Source: Dicaeum eximium
Lineage: Eukaryota; Chordata; Aves; Passeriformes; Dicaeidae
Direction: 5' to 3'
Length of the DNA: 64,000 bases
Assembly: GCA_013396995.1 (NCBI GenBank)
Contig: VWZP01005814.1
Span: 1-64,000 of the forward strand
Below the pieces are notes generated by a model. That model did not search any database. It was not told the origin of the DNA and saw nothing but the letters and a program-made list of their open reading frames with translations. A program made the position numbers and the translations under genes. Position 1 is the first letter of the stretch. Every line of letters starts with the position of its first letter. Positions 53,395 through 64,000 of this stretch are shown in pieces.

Positions 53395-53545
53395 CAATTC
53401 TTGTATGAAAATTGCTCCTTCCAAGCCTGATGGTCAGGAAAGTACTACAAGTAATGCCAGTAAATCAGAAAGCTTACAGCAGTTGGGCCCAACTCAAGGA
53501 AAGGAAGATGCAACTTCTTATAAACATGAGTGTAAAAAGATTTAA
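53395..53545 (+). other. Exon-like segment with 46-codon open frame (candidate)
   Basis: A very long T-rich tract ending CTCTGTAATATCAG (acceptor, 53394) precedes a segment with ATG at 53405 and a hydrophilic frame starting MKIAPSKPDGQESTT and ending HECKKI before TAA at 53543-53545. A second acceptor-like site (CTTGCATTCTAG) lies at 53284-53295. Spliced to YTHDF3 exon 4 in phase 0 it would read a different frame and stop early, so it is not an obvious alternative C-terminus. I do not recognise the peptide; chance is quite possible. Confidence 0.2.
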
Positions 53546-56500
53546 TCTGGAGGGCATGTAATACATAGATCACTCTTATAACTGTGTATCTGATAACAAA
53601 ATTCCTTACAATCCTTTACTGTTTTTTGGACATTCTGCTAAGCTTTTTTCCCTGATACTGGTATGTAGCATCTGCCTCTAAGAAGCTGATTAAGTAATTT
53701 ATACTTGCAATCTAGGTGATTAAAACCAGTCTGACATTCAATGGGTATGGACTTTCATAGCAAAAAACCATCATTGTAAGCTGAAGGCATTTGAGAGGTT
53801 TGAAATGTGGAGCTGTCTTATTATTATTTGGGCAGATTTCACTTGGAATATTTCAAAAGCCCTTTCAGATTCTCTTTTCTCAGATTAGGATGGTGTATCT
53901 CCAAGCTAAATCTGGGATGTTATAAGTATTACCTGTATTTGGATGGGTAGAATTTAATGTGTGAGCCTAGCCTAGCAAAATGAGAGCAAAGCCATTTCAA
54001 GCTAAGAGGTTGGTAGTAATAGAGTATTTGTATGTCTTTACAAAAAATAAACTAAACCTCCCTCCTCTAGGTGAACTAGCCTACCATCACAGTAAAAATG
54101 TGCTGGGAAACAATAAAAAAGAAAAGAACAGTTGAAATCTGGAAGATGTTTTTACGCTGGCAAGAATAGGGGAAGACTGGAAATGTGATGGGTTTCGGCA
54201 TGTTTCCTGGAGGAAGCTGATTCTGGTAGATGCAGTGGGTATAATTGTTAGGCAGAATTAGGCTGTAGGTGTCAGTGCTACCCTGGCAGTTCAAGGAGAG
54301 GTTGTCTCTCACCAGTTTAGATGCATCTTGTGTGGAAAGCAGATGTGTATGGTGAGGGACATCCAGCAATCTCAGCTTCCACCGCCAGATGCGCGAGGTG
54401 ACTGTTTGGGTGTGTACATCTGTGCTTGGTTGAGACAGGGTGCCACAAAGGCACCAAGAACTCTGATGTGGAGGACCAATAGAGAAGGGTTATGGCTGGT
54501 CCTGGGTGTGACAGAAGCTGCTTAATTTAGAACCATGAGGACATCCCTGTGTGCGAGGGATAAATATAGCTCTGGGTTTGGGAGGAGTCAGGTTCGGAGC
54601 GGAAAGACAGAGGCAATTGAGACAAATTCTGTGACTAGTATGGAAATATTCTCTGCTGTCATTCCATTAACCTCAGGCACCAAATGTACTTTCAGGGGGC
54701 ACTGAGGGACTGTCACTCAGCACTGTGTGCTTCTGCCAGGAAGCCACAGAGAGGCTGGTGGGGGGACATCCCTCCTCAGTTTTCTCCCCACACACTCTGT
54801 GCTTGGGAGGTGCTTCCACAGACTGGAAAGTGAAGTACTGAAGCGTTTTGCTTTTCTCTTAAATTTACACCTCTGTGTTTTGATGGAGCACTGCAGATTT
54901 TTATTATCCTGCCTTTTTGTACATTGCTGAGAATAAATGATATCCTCCAGAGTTCTTTATTTTTTAAGTTTGGGAGGGCAGACCCTGGGATCTGGTTTTG
55001 CTTCTTTTGAGTGACCTGTTGACTTCTGTGGCTTGGAGTTAGGTCCCTGATGAAATATTTGTTGCTGAGCTTCCTACCAGGATACTGAGAGGCAGACAAA
55101 TAGTTGTCAGCTGTGTGACAAGACACCCTGACATTGCTGCTTTGCTGCTCACCTGTGCCAGGTAATGACCAATTTGCTCTGGCAAAGTGCAATCCAGAAT
55201 GCTTGCCAGAGGCAGTACAGCTCTTCAGCTTGGTTAATGTGTTGTGGAGTGTTTATTGTTTTAGCAGAAACATGCTCTCTCTCTAGAGCTGTTCCCATAG
55301 TTCTGAAATATTTGTTACAGTTGCTTTGTTACAGATAGAGTTGTTTCATGCAAAGTGGTCTGGCATTGTTAGTCAAAATCTACATCTGTGGTTGAATCCA
55401 GATCAACCCAAAGCTGATTACAAAGGTGATAAACCATTCTTAAACACGTTTTCATTATGCTACATGTAGATGCCATGCAAACATGAAGGGATGCTACTAT
55501 TTCAGCCTTGATAAGCAAGCATTGAATTGCACTTTGAGAAATTTGTTTTTGGATAAGGGTTTCTTTGACTCTTTAGAGCTGGCATGCTGTTTGATGTTGT
55601 GAAGATACCGGATATTCACTGACCGGAGAAGGAAAAAACTTTTAAAAAAAATTACAAATATCATGAAACTTCTAAGACGTGACAGCAGAGGGAGCCATTG
55701 AGATTTGGTTTATTTGGTTCTGTTTTCAAGGGAAAAAAGGGACTTCAAGTTATAGAGCACTTTTCCCCTTCACATTTAATTGAATTTGAATGGGGGTGGG
55801 AGGGTGTAAATCCATGCTAGTTCAATACATTTTACACTGGTGCCACTTGTGGTTTTGAGATGCTTCCAGATATTTGATTATATTAGTGTTCTGGGCACCT
55901 TCCTAAAGAAATTCTGGAAACACAGCTGTGCAGCAAGCAGTAACATTAGTGTGTCAAATGCATGAAGTCTCCACTGGAATGTGCAGTGTTATTGATTAAA
56001 ATCTGTACTATAAATCCGTGTTATTTTTAATCTTTATACACTGGCCTCGTTTTTTACATCTACTGATATTTCTTCCTACTGTTTTGTTTACTTCAGTCTG
56101 TATACTCCCATATGTTTGCACAGTGCCTGAAGCTGTGTGGGCTTTGCAAGAATACTAACAGAAGTTCCCAAAAGCAAACTATGTGTGCACAAAATGTTCT
56201 TCTGTATTTTCAGAAATCTTGTTAACTGATAGGCTGTGGCAATTGGCTAAGAAGAAAAATGAGTTTAAATTCTTATTATTGACTCTCCCTACTACCTGCT
56301 AGAAACCACAATAAAAAATGATAGCTCACAGTGCTACATTTTGTCTCCACAAACACTGCAGCACAAACTGTGGTGTGGGAGGAGAAAGTGGAGGAGGGAA
56401 TATGAAGTGAGCTGCCTACAGCAGATTGATGCCAGTTTAGATTTTACTCCAGGCATCACAGCTACTTTAAACCAGTGTTAGGTGATAATGTTTGCATTAG

Positions 56501-56686
56501 CACCTGCATTTGCCATGCCCACTGCATTTAATTTGCATCAGGACTCTGCTGTCATGCAATACCTGTTACCTAATGTTGAATAGCAGCAGTAGGAGTTTCA
56601 CGTTACCCTTCATGATGATTCCCATGCAGTTACATCCTGAATGCACATCAGTCTTTAAAAACAGCTATTCTTCTTCCGTTTACAGG

Positions 56687-56803
56687 TGTGGTGGGGTTTT
56701 TGTGTTTTGGAGGTTTTTGCTTGTTTGTTTTGGGGTTTTCTTGGGTGTCTTTTTGTTTGTTGTTGTTTTTTTCTTTCTTTTCTTTTTTTTTTTTTTTTTT
56801 GTG
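56687..56803. repeat. T/G-rich low-complexity tract
   Basis: Long run of TTTG, GGTTTT and T(n) units ending in about 20 consecutive T. It explains the phenylalanine-rich open frames at 56510-57012, which are not genes. Confidence 0.9.
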
Positions 56804-57500
56804 AAAACATCAAGATGCAATGCTGCTTCAACGTTTTAACCCTCCTCATGTACTTGAGGGGAGATTTTAATTTCATTCTTATCTTAGTATCTCACCTTCA
56901 CAATTGTTCTGGTGTACCTTCTAAAGCCACTGAATGCGTGTTGATTCCATGGATGTTGATATTCCATGGATATTGGAATGGACCTTGGACCTCAACACAC
57001 TTCTTTTTTTAAGATTTGCCTATGTGGGCAGAGAGCAAGCAGATTTGTCTTCTTATCAAAGGATGCTGAAAGTTTCCAGCTTTGGATATGAAGGTGGAAA
57101 CTCCTATGTCCTTTAAATGATGGTTCATAGCCATTTTTTCAGTCCACAAAATTCTGCATAGGCTTGTCAGAGTTTAGTGCAGTTTACTTATTTAATAATA
57201 ATAGATTTAACTGGAGGTTGTTAGGCATCTGAGAAAAGAGATTTAACTGAAGACAAAAATGCACTTGGAACCAAAGGCTGTGTTCTCAATTTAGCAAGGC
57301 TAGACACACAAACAAAAATGGGAGCCCAGAGACTAAATACAAATGGCAGTGAGACTTCATGGACGTGCTAGAAGCCCGAACTGCAGCCTGGCAGCTTTAT
57401 ATTGCTCTCATGCTAGCACTGCTGCTTCTACACCATCTGTAGAACTAAACATATCATGAGCAGGGACAGATTTGCCCACCCCATCACTTCTGTGTAGTGA

Positions 57501-57505
57501 CCACC
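57501..57505. repeat. Target-site duplication of left solo LTR, 5' copy (CCACC)
   Basis: CCACC immediately before the TGTTGG end of the left LTR. The matching CCACC is at 58172-58176. Confidence 0.65.
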
Positions 57506-58171
57506 TGTTGGAATCCAGGGCACAGAGAATGTTTCTCTGCCTGTTTTAGGAAGAGCAGAGCACTGCTTTTAACCTTTGTCCCTGGAAAAAGTTACCAAGG
57601 CTTTGGGATGAGTTGGAGCACACGGGTGTGAAGTGGATAGTAGTACGTAGTAGTAGTACACAGGGTAGTACACACAGTAGTTTATCACAGGGTGAAGAAT
57701 TTAGGGTTTCAGGATTTTAATATGAGAGTGAATAGGAGACAAGATGGACGATTTTGGGCGTTGTGTCATCTCCTTCTTGTTCTTGTTCTGCTCCGTTTTC
57801 TGTAGGACTGGTGGCAAAAGGTTATTGGTTACAGAAAGCAGTGGTATGAGTGTTACATGAATAGATTAATAGAAGTTATTGGTAGAAGAGTAGAAACAAA
57901 GTACTTTTTAGAAAGTAATTGGACTAAACAGCTTTAAAAGGCCTTGATTTTGGGTGTTTGGGGTCCATTTTGTGCCTTGCTTCTTCTACACTAAATCTGA
58001 TGTGTAAACGGTGTGATGAACTTAAGAGAAAAATAAACAACAGCCTGAAGTCTGAGAAATTAGGAGTCCTGCTCGTTTTTCATCCTTGGCTCAGAACTCC
58101 CAGGGGAACCCCCTCCAAATGGCCCAGGAGGTGGGTTCCCACTCTTGCCAGGTCCACCAAAAACCCGGCAG
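57506..58171 (+). mobile_element. Solo LTR of an endogenous retrovirus, plus orientation
   Basis: About 666 bp starting TGTTGGAATCCAGGGCAC and ending near CCGGCAG, flanked by CCACC on both sides. It has a TATA-like TTTAAAAGG (about 57933-57941), an AATAAA signal at 58032-58037 roughly 90 bp later, and a T-rich/GT stretch after it, in the U3-R-U5 order of an LTR. It matches the right LTR (58383-59020) in inverted orientation along its full length, with scattered substitutions and small indels. No internal retroviral genes adjoin it. A 5-bp duplication would suit ERVL- or some ERV1-type integrases, but the class is not assigned. Confidence 0.82.
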
Positions 58172-58176
58172 CCACC
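58172..58176. repeat. Target-site duplication of left solo LTR, 3' copy (CCACC)
   Basis: CCACC directly after the left LTR, matching 57501-57505. The exact LTR end is uncertain by a base. Confidence 0.65.
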
Positions 58177-58377
58177 TCCCTGTATGTCAGTGCTGACACT
58201 GGTCCCAAAACACAGAAAATCAGATGGTAAGCTAACTTCCAGAGGTTTTACACATAATGTGAGCTCTTTGAAGTGCTTTGTGTATTCACGTCTGCTGTTT
58301 GCAATCTCCAGATCCACGGAAAGCCTTTGTGGAGTAGACAAGATGAGTATGAGCTGCTGCAGAGGTGGTGTGAAAAG
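58177..58377. other. Spacer between the two inverted solo LTRs
   Basis: About 200 bp of sequence not shared between the arms, so probably the original host DNA. Open frames crossing it continue into LTR sequence and are not genes. Confidence 0.6.
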
Positions 58378-58382
58378 AGGAG
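58378..58382. repeat. Target-site duplication of right solo LTR (AGGAG)
   Basis: AGGAG immediately before TGTTGG at 58383, repeated exactly at 59021-59025 after the CCAACA end. Confidence 0.75.
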
Positions 58383-59020
58383 TGTTGGTTTTTTTGGTCC
58401 CAACAAGTGTGGGAACCCAGCCTTCTGGGCCCTTTGGAAGGGGTTCCCACTGCTGAGTTCTTTTCCAAGGATGAAGAACATGCAGGACTCTCTTTCTGGG
58501 TCTTCAGGTTTTCGTTTATTCTTATCTCACTTTCAGCACACCGTCTGCACACCAGACTTAGCATGCGAGAAGCAAGGCACAAAATGGACCCCAAACACCC
58601 CAAACCAAGGCCTTTTAAAACTGTTTGGTCCAATTACTTTCTAACACGGACTTTGTTTCTACTTTTCCACCAATAACTTCTACTTACCTATGCACGTAAC
58701 TTCCACATTACTACTTACTCTAACCAATAACTTTCTGCCACAAATACTACAGAAAATGGAGCTGAAGAGGGACAAGAAGGAAGAAGGAACAACACCCAAA
58801 ATCCTCCATCTCGTGTTCTATTCATTCTCATATTAAAATCCTAAAACCCTAAATTTTTCACTCTGTGATAAACTACTACGTATTACTACCCGTGTGCTCT
58901 AACTCATCCCAAAGTCCTGGCAATTTTTTCCAGGGGTGAAGATTAAAAGCAGTGTTCTGCTGAGGGTCAGAGTTTCTTAAAACAGGCAGAGACCCATTCT
59001 TTGTGCCCTGGATTCCAACA
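58383..59020 (-). mobile_element. Solo LTR of the same endogenous retrovirus family, minus orientation
   Basis: 638 bp bounded by perfect 6-bp inverted ends (TGTTGG at 58383-58388, CCAACA at 59015-59020) and 5-bp AGGAG duplications. Its regulatory signals read on the minus strand: the TATA-like TTTAAAAGG near 58611-58619 and the AATAAA signal at 58515-58520. Intact ends and duplication show a complete single insertion that has lost its internal region by LTR-LTR recombination. It faces the left LTR tail to tail. Confidence 0.87.
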
Positions 59021-59025
59021 AGGAG
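59021..59025. repeat. Target-site duplication of right solo LTR, second copy (AGGAG)
   Basis: Exact repeat of 58378-58382 directly after the CCAACA end of the right LTR. Confidence 0.75.
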
Positions 59026-59069
59026 AGTTTTGAAGTCTTAATCCTTCTCTGCTTTCTGGTCTCTGGTCA

Positions 59070-59294
59070 TAGAGAGTCCCTATACTGGGTTGCTCTGGCA
59101 GTAATCTGTGCCTCTGTGGTGCTGTGATGTGTTGTATCTGCATCTGGGCAGCCAGGGTCCTGCTCATACCAGTTTCTGAGGTGCATGCAACCTCTTATCT
59201 CTTCCCTTAGGTGATTAACTTGTTTGATAGCTGCTAATTGGGCTAAAAGATCTGCAAGAAGGGAAGAAATTAATACTTGCCAACAGGATTCCGA
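59070..59294 (-). other. 75-codon minus-strand open frame with acceptor-like site (candidate exon)
   Basis: A frame without stop between TGA at 59295-59297 and TGA at 59067-59069. It carries a leucine/alanine-rich, heptad-like stretch LLADLLAQLAAIKQVNHLRE. A good acceptor on the minus strand (TTTCTTCCCTTCTTGCAG) ends just before 59251, and GTATGAG downstream could be a donor. I do not recognise the peptide; it could be a relic of a gene or retroelement, or chance. Confidence 0.2.
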
Positions 59295-59297
59295 TCA

Positions 59298-62200
59298 GTT
59301 GAGACACGTGTTGTTTGGTATGATCCAGCAAGGTTTCTGTACTCACAAAAAAATTACTGTTTTCGTTAGACAGAAATAATGTAAATTCTTATTTTGGTGG
59401 TTCTCTTAGTCCTTGGTCTAAACAACAAAATGGTGCTTCCAGGAAGAAATCTGTATACATAGATAGAGCACTGTAAAGAAAACATAGACAATTAAAAACA
59501 AGATTCTTGGCATTTATAGAGTCTTAGGTTACTGTAAGTATGGGACTGACTTAAAAATAAAAAGCACAGTCTTACATTTTACCTGAATCTGGGTATTTCC
59601 TCTGAAATTGAAACATCAAAACAAGGACTTGTTCTTGCTTTTGAATTTTTTAAAAAAATGAATTAATAACCAATATCTTGAGATTTAAGCTTATCAAAAT
59701 TTAGAGTAAAGCAGAATGAGTATTCTCTTCATTTTTTAATTTAATAACTGCTACAGCTGTAACTTGATGGGATTTTGTGTTGGACAGCAAAGAAGGAACA
59801 GTAAGGTCCTGTCCTTCTAAAGGCTGATCCTTCTGAAATCTAATAGCAACAATTTATCTGCCTTAGCAGATTTTCCACTATTGTTCATTCAAATGGATGT
59901 GCAAAAGTCTGGGGTCATTAGATTTTAGTTTTAAAAAATAATTTTTTTTTTAACTGTACCCTAAGACACTGTTTGAATGAAAATTTAAAATTTGCATTAG
60001 GTATAGTAATTACATTTCAAATTCTGTTATACCAGCTAATTCTTCAATTGAGGTTATAAACATTTTACTTAAATGTATAATGCCTGAATTAACGTATCAC
60101 TTCAGAAGTGTATTTGATTTTTTCAGAAGGTCACTGAGACATTGTATGAGTCATTACAGATATTCCTAATCTCCTTAATGTTTTTATTTTGAAATTTTTC
60201 TAGTGTTAATAAAATGAGGTTAGCAAAAGAAAAACTCTTTTTTCTTTAATTTCATATTGTACATTTATGGCATGAGAGAGTGTTTTAAACTAGAACAACC
60301 TTCATACAATCCTTATGGTTTGTTTTTCACTCTTGCTCCCACTCATTCATTCAAATTATCCATTTGTTTCTGGAAGGTTGGCCATGTTAGTGGCGTCTTG
60401 GAAAAATTATGGCCATCATTCTTCGTTTATGGATCCTTACGGTTGATTTGAAACAGCTCCTGAATTTAAAATGCAGATGTCTATTAATCTGGTGTTATAG
60501 GAACTTACAATTAATTTAAACATGTAAGTTAAAAAAGAAATTTAAAAATGAGGAGAAAATAAGGCCGAGGATTTTGGATTACTGTTTTTGAAAACAGTAA
60601 ATACTGTTTGGGTAAATACACAAGTTTCCAGTATGCAGTATATTAACCTCTCTTTCAATTCAGTTTTGTTTCTATCATTCTTTTTTTTCTGCAGTCTAAT
60701 AATGACATCCTTAATTCCTAGACACAGCATCAAATGAAAGCGGGGGCACCCTGGAATGTCTGTCCACTGTAATTATTTTCTTAAGATTTTTTTTTTTTGT
60801 TTTAGAGATGGGTTGACCTTCAGAAGTTCCAGCTGTCATGTAGTAATACACATGACAATGTGGTATTATATGCTATAGCAACCTTCAGTTTCCCATATGC
60901 ACTTGTCCTTCCTGATTGCCACTCACATGTCTGGAGAGTTCTCGGTTACGGGTGCTGAAATGATGAAGTAGATGCAGAAACTCTGTCACTTCTTGCAAAT
61001 GTAAAGTCTGACCTTCATAGCTGCGCTCTGCCATTGGGGACCAGAGATAAACAACTCATCTTGTTGGCATTTTTATTCCTGTGGGCAGATGTACCCTCAT
61101 GAGATCATCAGGTTGAAGTCACTCTATGAACCCTGACAACTTAACTGCTCATTAGGAAGGCATTCAAGGGAAACGACAAACCAAACAAACAGCTGAGCAA
61201 ACCAGCTTGTGGCTGTGTTTGGGACAATACTGTTTGGTGTCAGGCACACAAGTACCAGTCCAATCCACAGGATGGTCCCTCATGGAAGTGGTCTCTGGTG
61301 TGTAAACTGTGCTCACTTGTGGGTATTGAGCTGTGGCTGGCTGTTAGGTGTTTGAGAGAGATCTTCAAGCCTGAAATAGAATGTTCTTCTGGTGACTGGA
61401 GACCTGTGCTGCTCCTCAGGAAGGCTGAGAGCTCCACTGTGCCAGAGATAGCAAAGGTTACTGATGCCTGCAACTAAATTTCTCAGAGCATATTGCTCAG
61501 GACATGTAATTTTTTATACCCTGCAACTTTAATGTTATTAAATGAGGCTGATTGTTACTTCAGGGGCAGTTGAATGAAGTTTGGATCTGTTCACTCTCCC
61601 AGAGTCTGCTCTTTGTTCATTATTGAAATACCTGCTTGTAAACAAGTTTGTATTAATTTGATTCATTCTGGCTTCAAAAAATTATGCCTTTTTTTTGAAC
61701 TGGATAATTTTATGACCATTTGTATATATAAAACAGTATAGGAATGAAGTTCTCAGTTAAATGGCTTTCCATTGGCCAAGCACAATATGATACTATCTAC
61801 CTTCAGAAATATGTTTTCTTTCTCTGATTAGCAACAAACAATAGATCTAAATTAGTAACTATTGAGGAGTTTATCATGCATTTCATATTAATTATTGCTG
61901 TAATTCTTGTTGTGAGAGATATCTCGTATTATTTACTTGAAAAAGGATACAGTTAATATGCAATTAGCATGGCTGCTTCCTGAATACTTGATGCAAGGAC
62001 CTTTTACTAGTGTAGTAAAACAATACTTTCCAAAAAGAGGGATAGAAGATCTCCTCTAGTAAATTGTATCATGTTAGATATCAGGTTATGTGGTCCAATG
62101 GACAGAGTAGGAGTTGCAGTGTCATGAGATGCTGTTTTTACATTAGATTTGACATGACATTATTACTTCACAGTTTTGGGCCTTAGATTAGCTGCTTTCT

Positions 62201-64000
62201 GAATGGAATGGCAGCACCTCACAGTTTGGGGAGTGAGCTGATTCTTCTGAATGAAAGGTGTTAGAAATAAATAATCAACCAATAATGTACACTTGTTTTG
62301 ATGCTGATAAGGGGGTTAAATATACTTAATATAGAAAAACCTTTTTAGTGTTTATTACACTTTTGAGTCTTATTTTTCTATTAGGTATAGTGCTTAGGAG
62401 CCTGCATGGGCAGCAAGTGAGATGGTACTCTCCATTACACCCAAAAAAGTCCCTCAAAGTTATAAGAAGAAAAAGAAACTGCACAAAAGAGGAGGAAAAA
62501 AGCATAATCTATAATTTTCAAATTTATAATATTTTGAATATGGAAGGTAATTTCTGAGTTCCAAACCATGTTATTTATCACACTCAAATTGGAGCTCAGG
62601 GGAACTTCAGAAGATACACTGCTTAAAATATTATTCAACAGAGAGTGTAATAAAAAAATTTAAAGATTAAAAGTTGGTCACAAATAATCAGAAAAACAAG
62701 GCTTTTCCCCAAAGCGTATCTTTAAATATTAACTAGACTCACTTTTGATCTTCAGACTTAATTCAAATTCAGCATCAATTCCAGACCCAAACTGAAAGAA
62801 AGTGCTGATATTTTTCCCCCTCATTTGCAAGATCTCTGCTCAATGCCATATTGCTTGTTTACTTCTCTATGATGCTCCATTTATCTACTTATGTTCTATA
62901 ACACACATGCTTTAATATTTTATCATGGAAGCTGGGCTCCTGCGTAAAGAGAAGGCTTCATCTCTTGAGATTGCCTAGATCATAGGCCAGAAAAAGAAAG
63001 CCATGCTTTCCTCTGACTTGAATGTGAATTAATACCTCAGATTTCATTTTGGCATCAACTACCCACTCTACATGCTGCATGCTCTGTTTCCCTTGCTCAC
63101 TCTCTGACTGTAGATGTATCAGTGTTGATTTCAGCTCTTGGGTTTTCTCCTTCTCTCTTCACTTTCACTTCTCTAAAACCACTGGAAATCCTACCTGCTG
63201 TCATTTTCTTTTCCAGTTCTGTGCTAGGCCATTTTCTGCTTCTTTCCCTTGTACTCTCTGTAAGCAACTCCCATGATCTCCTGATAATTTCTTTCTAGTT
63301 CCTAGCACTGATAATACTGACATTGACTATATGTCCTTTGGAAATCCAGACTAGTTTCAACTTTTATTCCTCTGTCTCTTCTTTTATCCTTTTTTTTTTT
63401 TTTTAAATTTTTTTCAGAGACTGGCGTTATTTCTGTATTTGTAAACTTACTCTCTGTTGTCAAACTACTTTCTCCTCCCCAGTCAACCCCATCCCACCTG
63501 TGGGATATCTCTTCAAGAATGGCCAACCATTTATTGAAGTCCCCAAAGGGTCTATATTTTTAATCTTTACATTTTTATAAATACAAAATTTTTTTTATTC
63601 ATTCACATATCCATATAAGGATATGAGTAATATATTAAAAGAAGACAAACTATTCTTTCTGTTATATATCCACAGATCCACAACCCATTTTTATCTTCAA
63701 GGCAACTCTGCATTCTTACTTCCTTCAGATCTATAAAGGGCACTATGTTTTTGAGTATTGTCTTTGCCTCTTCTGCATGTTACAGCCAATTGTTGCAGTT
63801 TTTTCTGTTATTTCAAATCCAACTGCAAAGGTAACTTTTTTCTAATTTTTTGTGTTGTATAGTATAACATCTGTTTTGGCATTGGAATTGCTGTCTTACT
63901 TTATTCGAATGTGCAGGACACAGTTTCCAACTTGGTCAAGACTTTTTTCTTCCCCCAGGCCGTTACTAAGAGTTTATCGCTTCTTTAGCACATTGCACAC
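59298..64000. other. Intergenic DNA at right end of window
   Basis: AT-rich sequence with T runs (for example a pyrimidine tract at 63361-63416) and a short perfect palindrome at 60580-60599. Open frames are all under 80 codons and match nothing known. No transposon was recognised. Confidence 0.6.

Larger units (their letters stand above)
45080..57500. other. DNA downstream of YTHDF3, no recognised gene
   Basis: About 12.4 kb of AT-rich sequence. In human the flank beyond YTHDF3 is also gene-poor. It contains a CR1 scrap (46155-46236), a T/G-rich tract (56687-56803) and an exon-like segment ending in a 46-codon frame (53395-53545). Further AATAAA motifs (for example 46986-46991) could serve longer YTHDF3 transcripts. 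The 138-codon minus-strand frame at 54776-55192 resembles no known protein. Confidence 0.6.

Noticed and set aside
54776..55192. 138-codon minus-strand open frame
   Set aside because: Longest non-YTHDF3 frame free of N, but its composition is ordinary, it has no recognisable motif, and a frame of this length can arise by chance in 64 kb read in six frames.
56510..57012. Two overlapping plus-strand frames of about 108 codons
   Set aside because: They are phenylalanine/glycine/cysteine-rich translations of the T/G low-complexity tract.
58060..58644. Cluster of open frames of 77-123 codons on both strands
   Set aside because: They lie in the solo LTRs and the spacer between them. LTRs are non-coding and the frames on opposite strands mirror each other because of the inverted repeat.

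Overview
This is a window of vertebrate nuclear DNA, most likely from a bird. It has split genes with GT-AG introns, two CpG-island promoters, AT-rich intergenic DNA, CR1 LINE fragments (the main retrotransposon family of birds and other sauropsids), and no recognisable SINE or L1 copies. Two neighbouring genes fix the locus: TTPA (alpha-tocopherol transfer protein) on the minus strand at the left edge, and YTHDF3 (m6A reader) on the plus strand in the middle. The same two genes are adjacent and divergent in human 8q12. Turtle or crocodilian origin is not excluded, since both also carry CR1.

Layout. 1-480: TTPA first coding exon, its promoter CpG island and the start of intron 1; the rest of TTPA lies off the left end. 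481-19640: about 19 kb of intergenic DNA with small tandem duplications, a possible decayed LTR near 3.9 kb, a possible very old CR1 fragment near 18.9 kb and an A-rich tract. 19650-19842: a CR1 3' end that stops a few bases before the YTHDF3 CpG island. 19856-21200: YTHDF3 promoter island, broken by an 895-base assembly gap that probably hides coding exon 1. 22647-42426: YTHDF3 coding exons 2 to 5, with a 3' UTR running to a good polyadenylation site near 45.07 kb. 45080-64000: downstream DNA with no recognised protein gene. It contains a CR1 scrap and two solo LTRs of one endogenous-retrovirus family in opposite orientation, each with its own 5-bp target-site duplication.

The two genes have unrelated functions (vitamin E transfer in liver; m6A mRNA reading in the cytoplasm), and nothing in the sequence links them beyond shared synteny. 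Exon boundaries were read from splice sites together with known family protein sequence and agree in phase throughout. The visible YTHDF3 exons encode 575 residues; adding the 8 residues expected from exon 1 gives 583, against 585 in human. No RNA gene, CRISPR array, or previously undescribed system is convincingly visible. The most unusual structures are the inverted solo-LTR pair and the CR1 beside the YTHDF3 promoter. Several exon-like pieces in non-genic DNA are listed as low-confidence leads.
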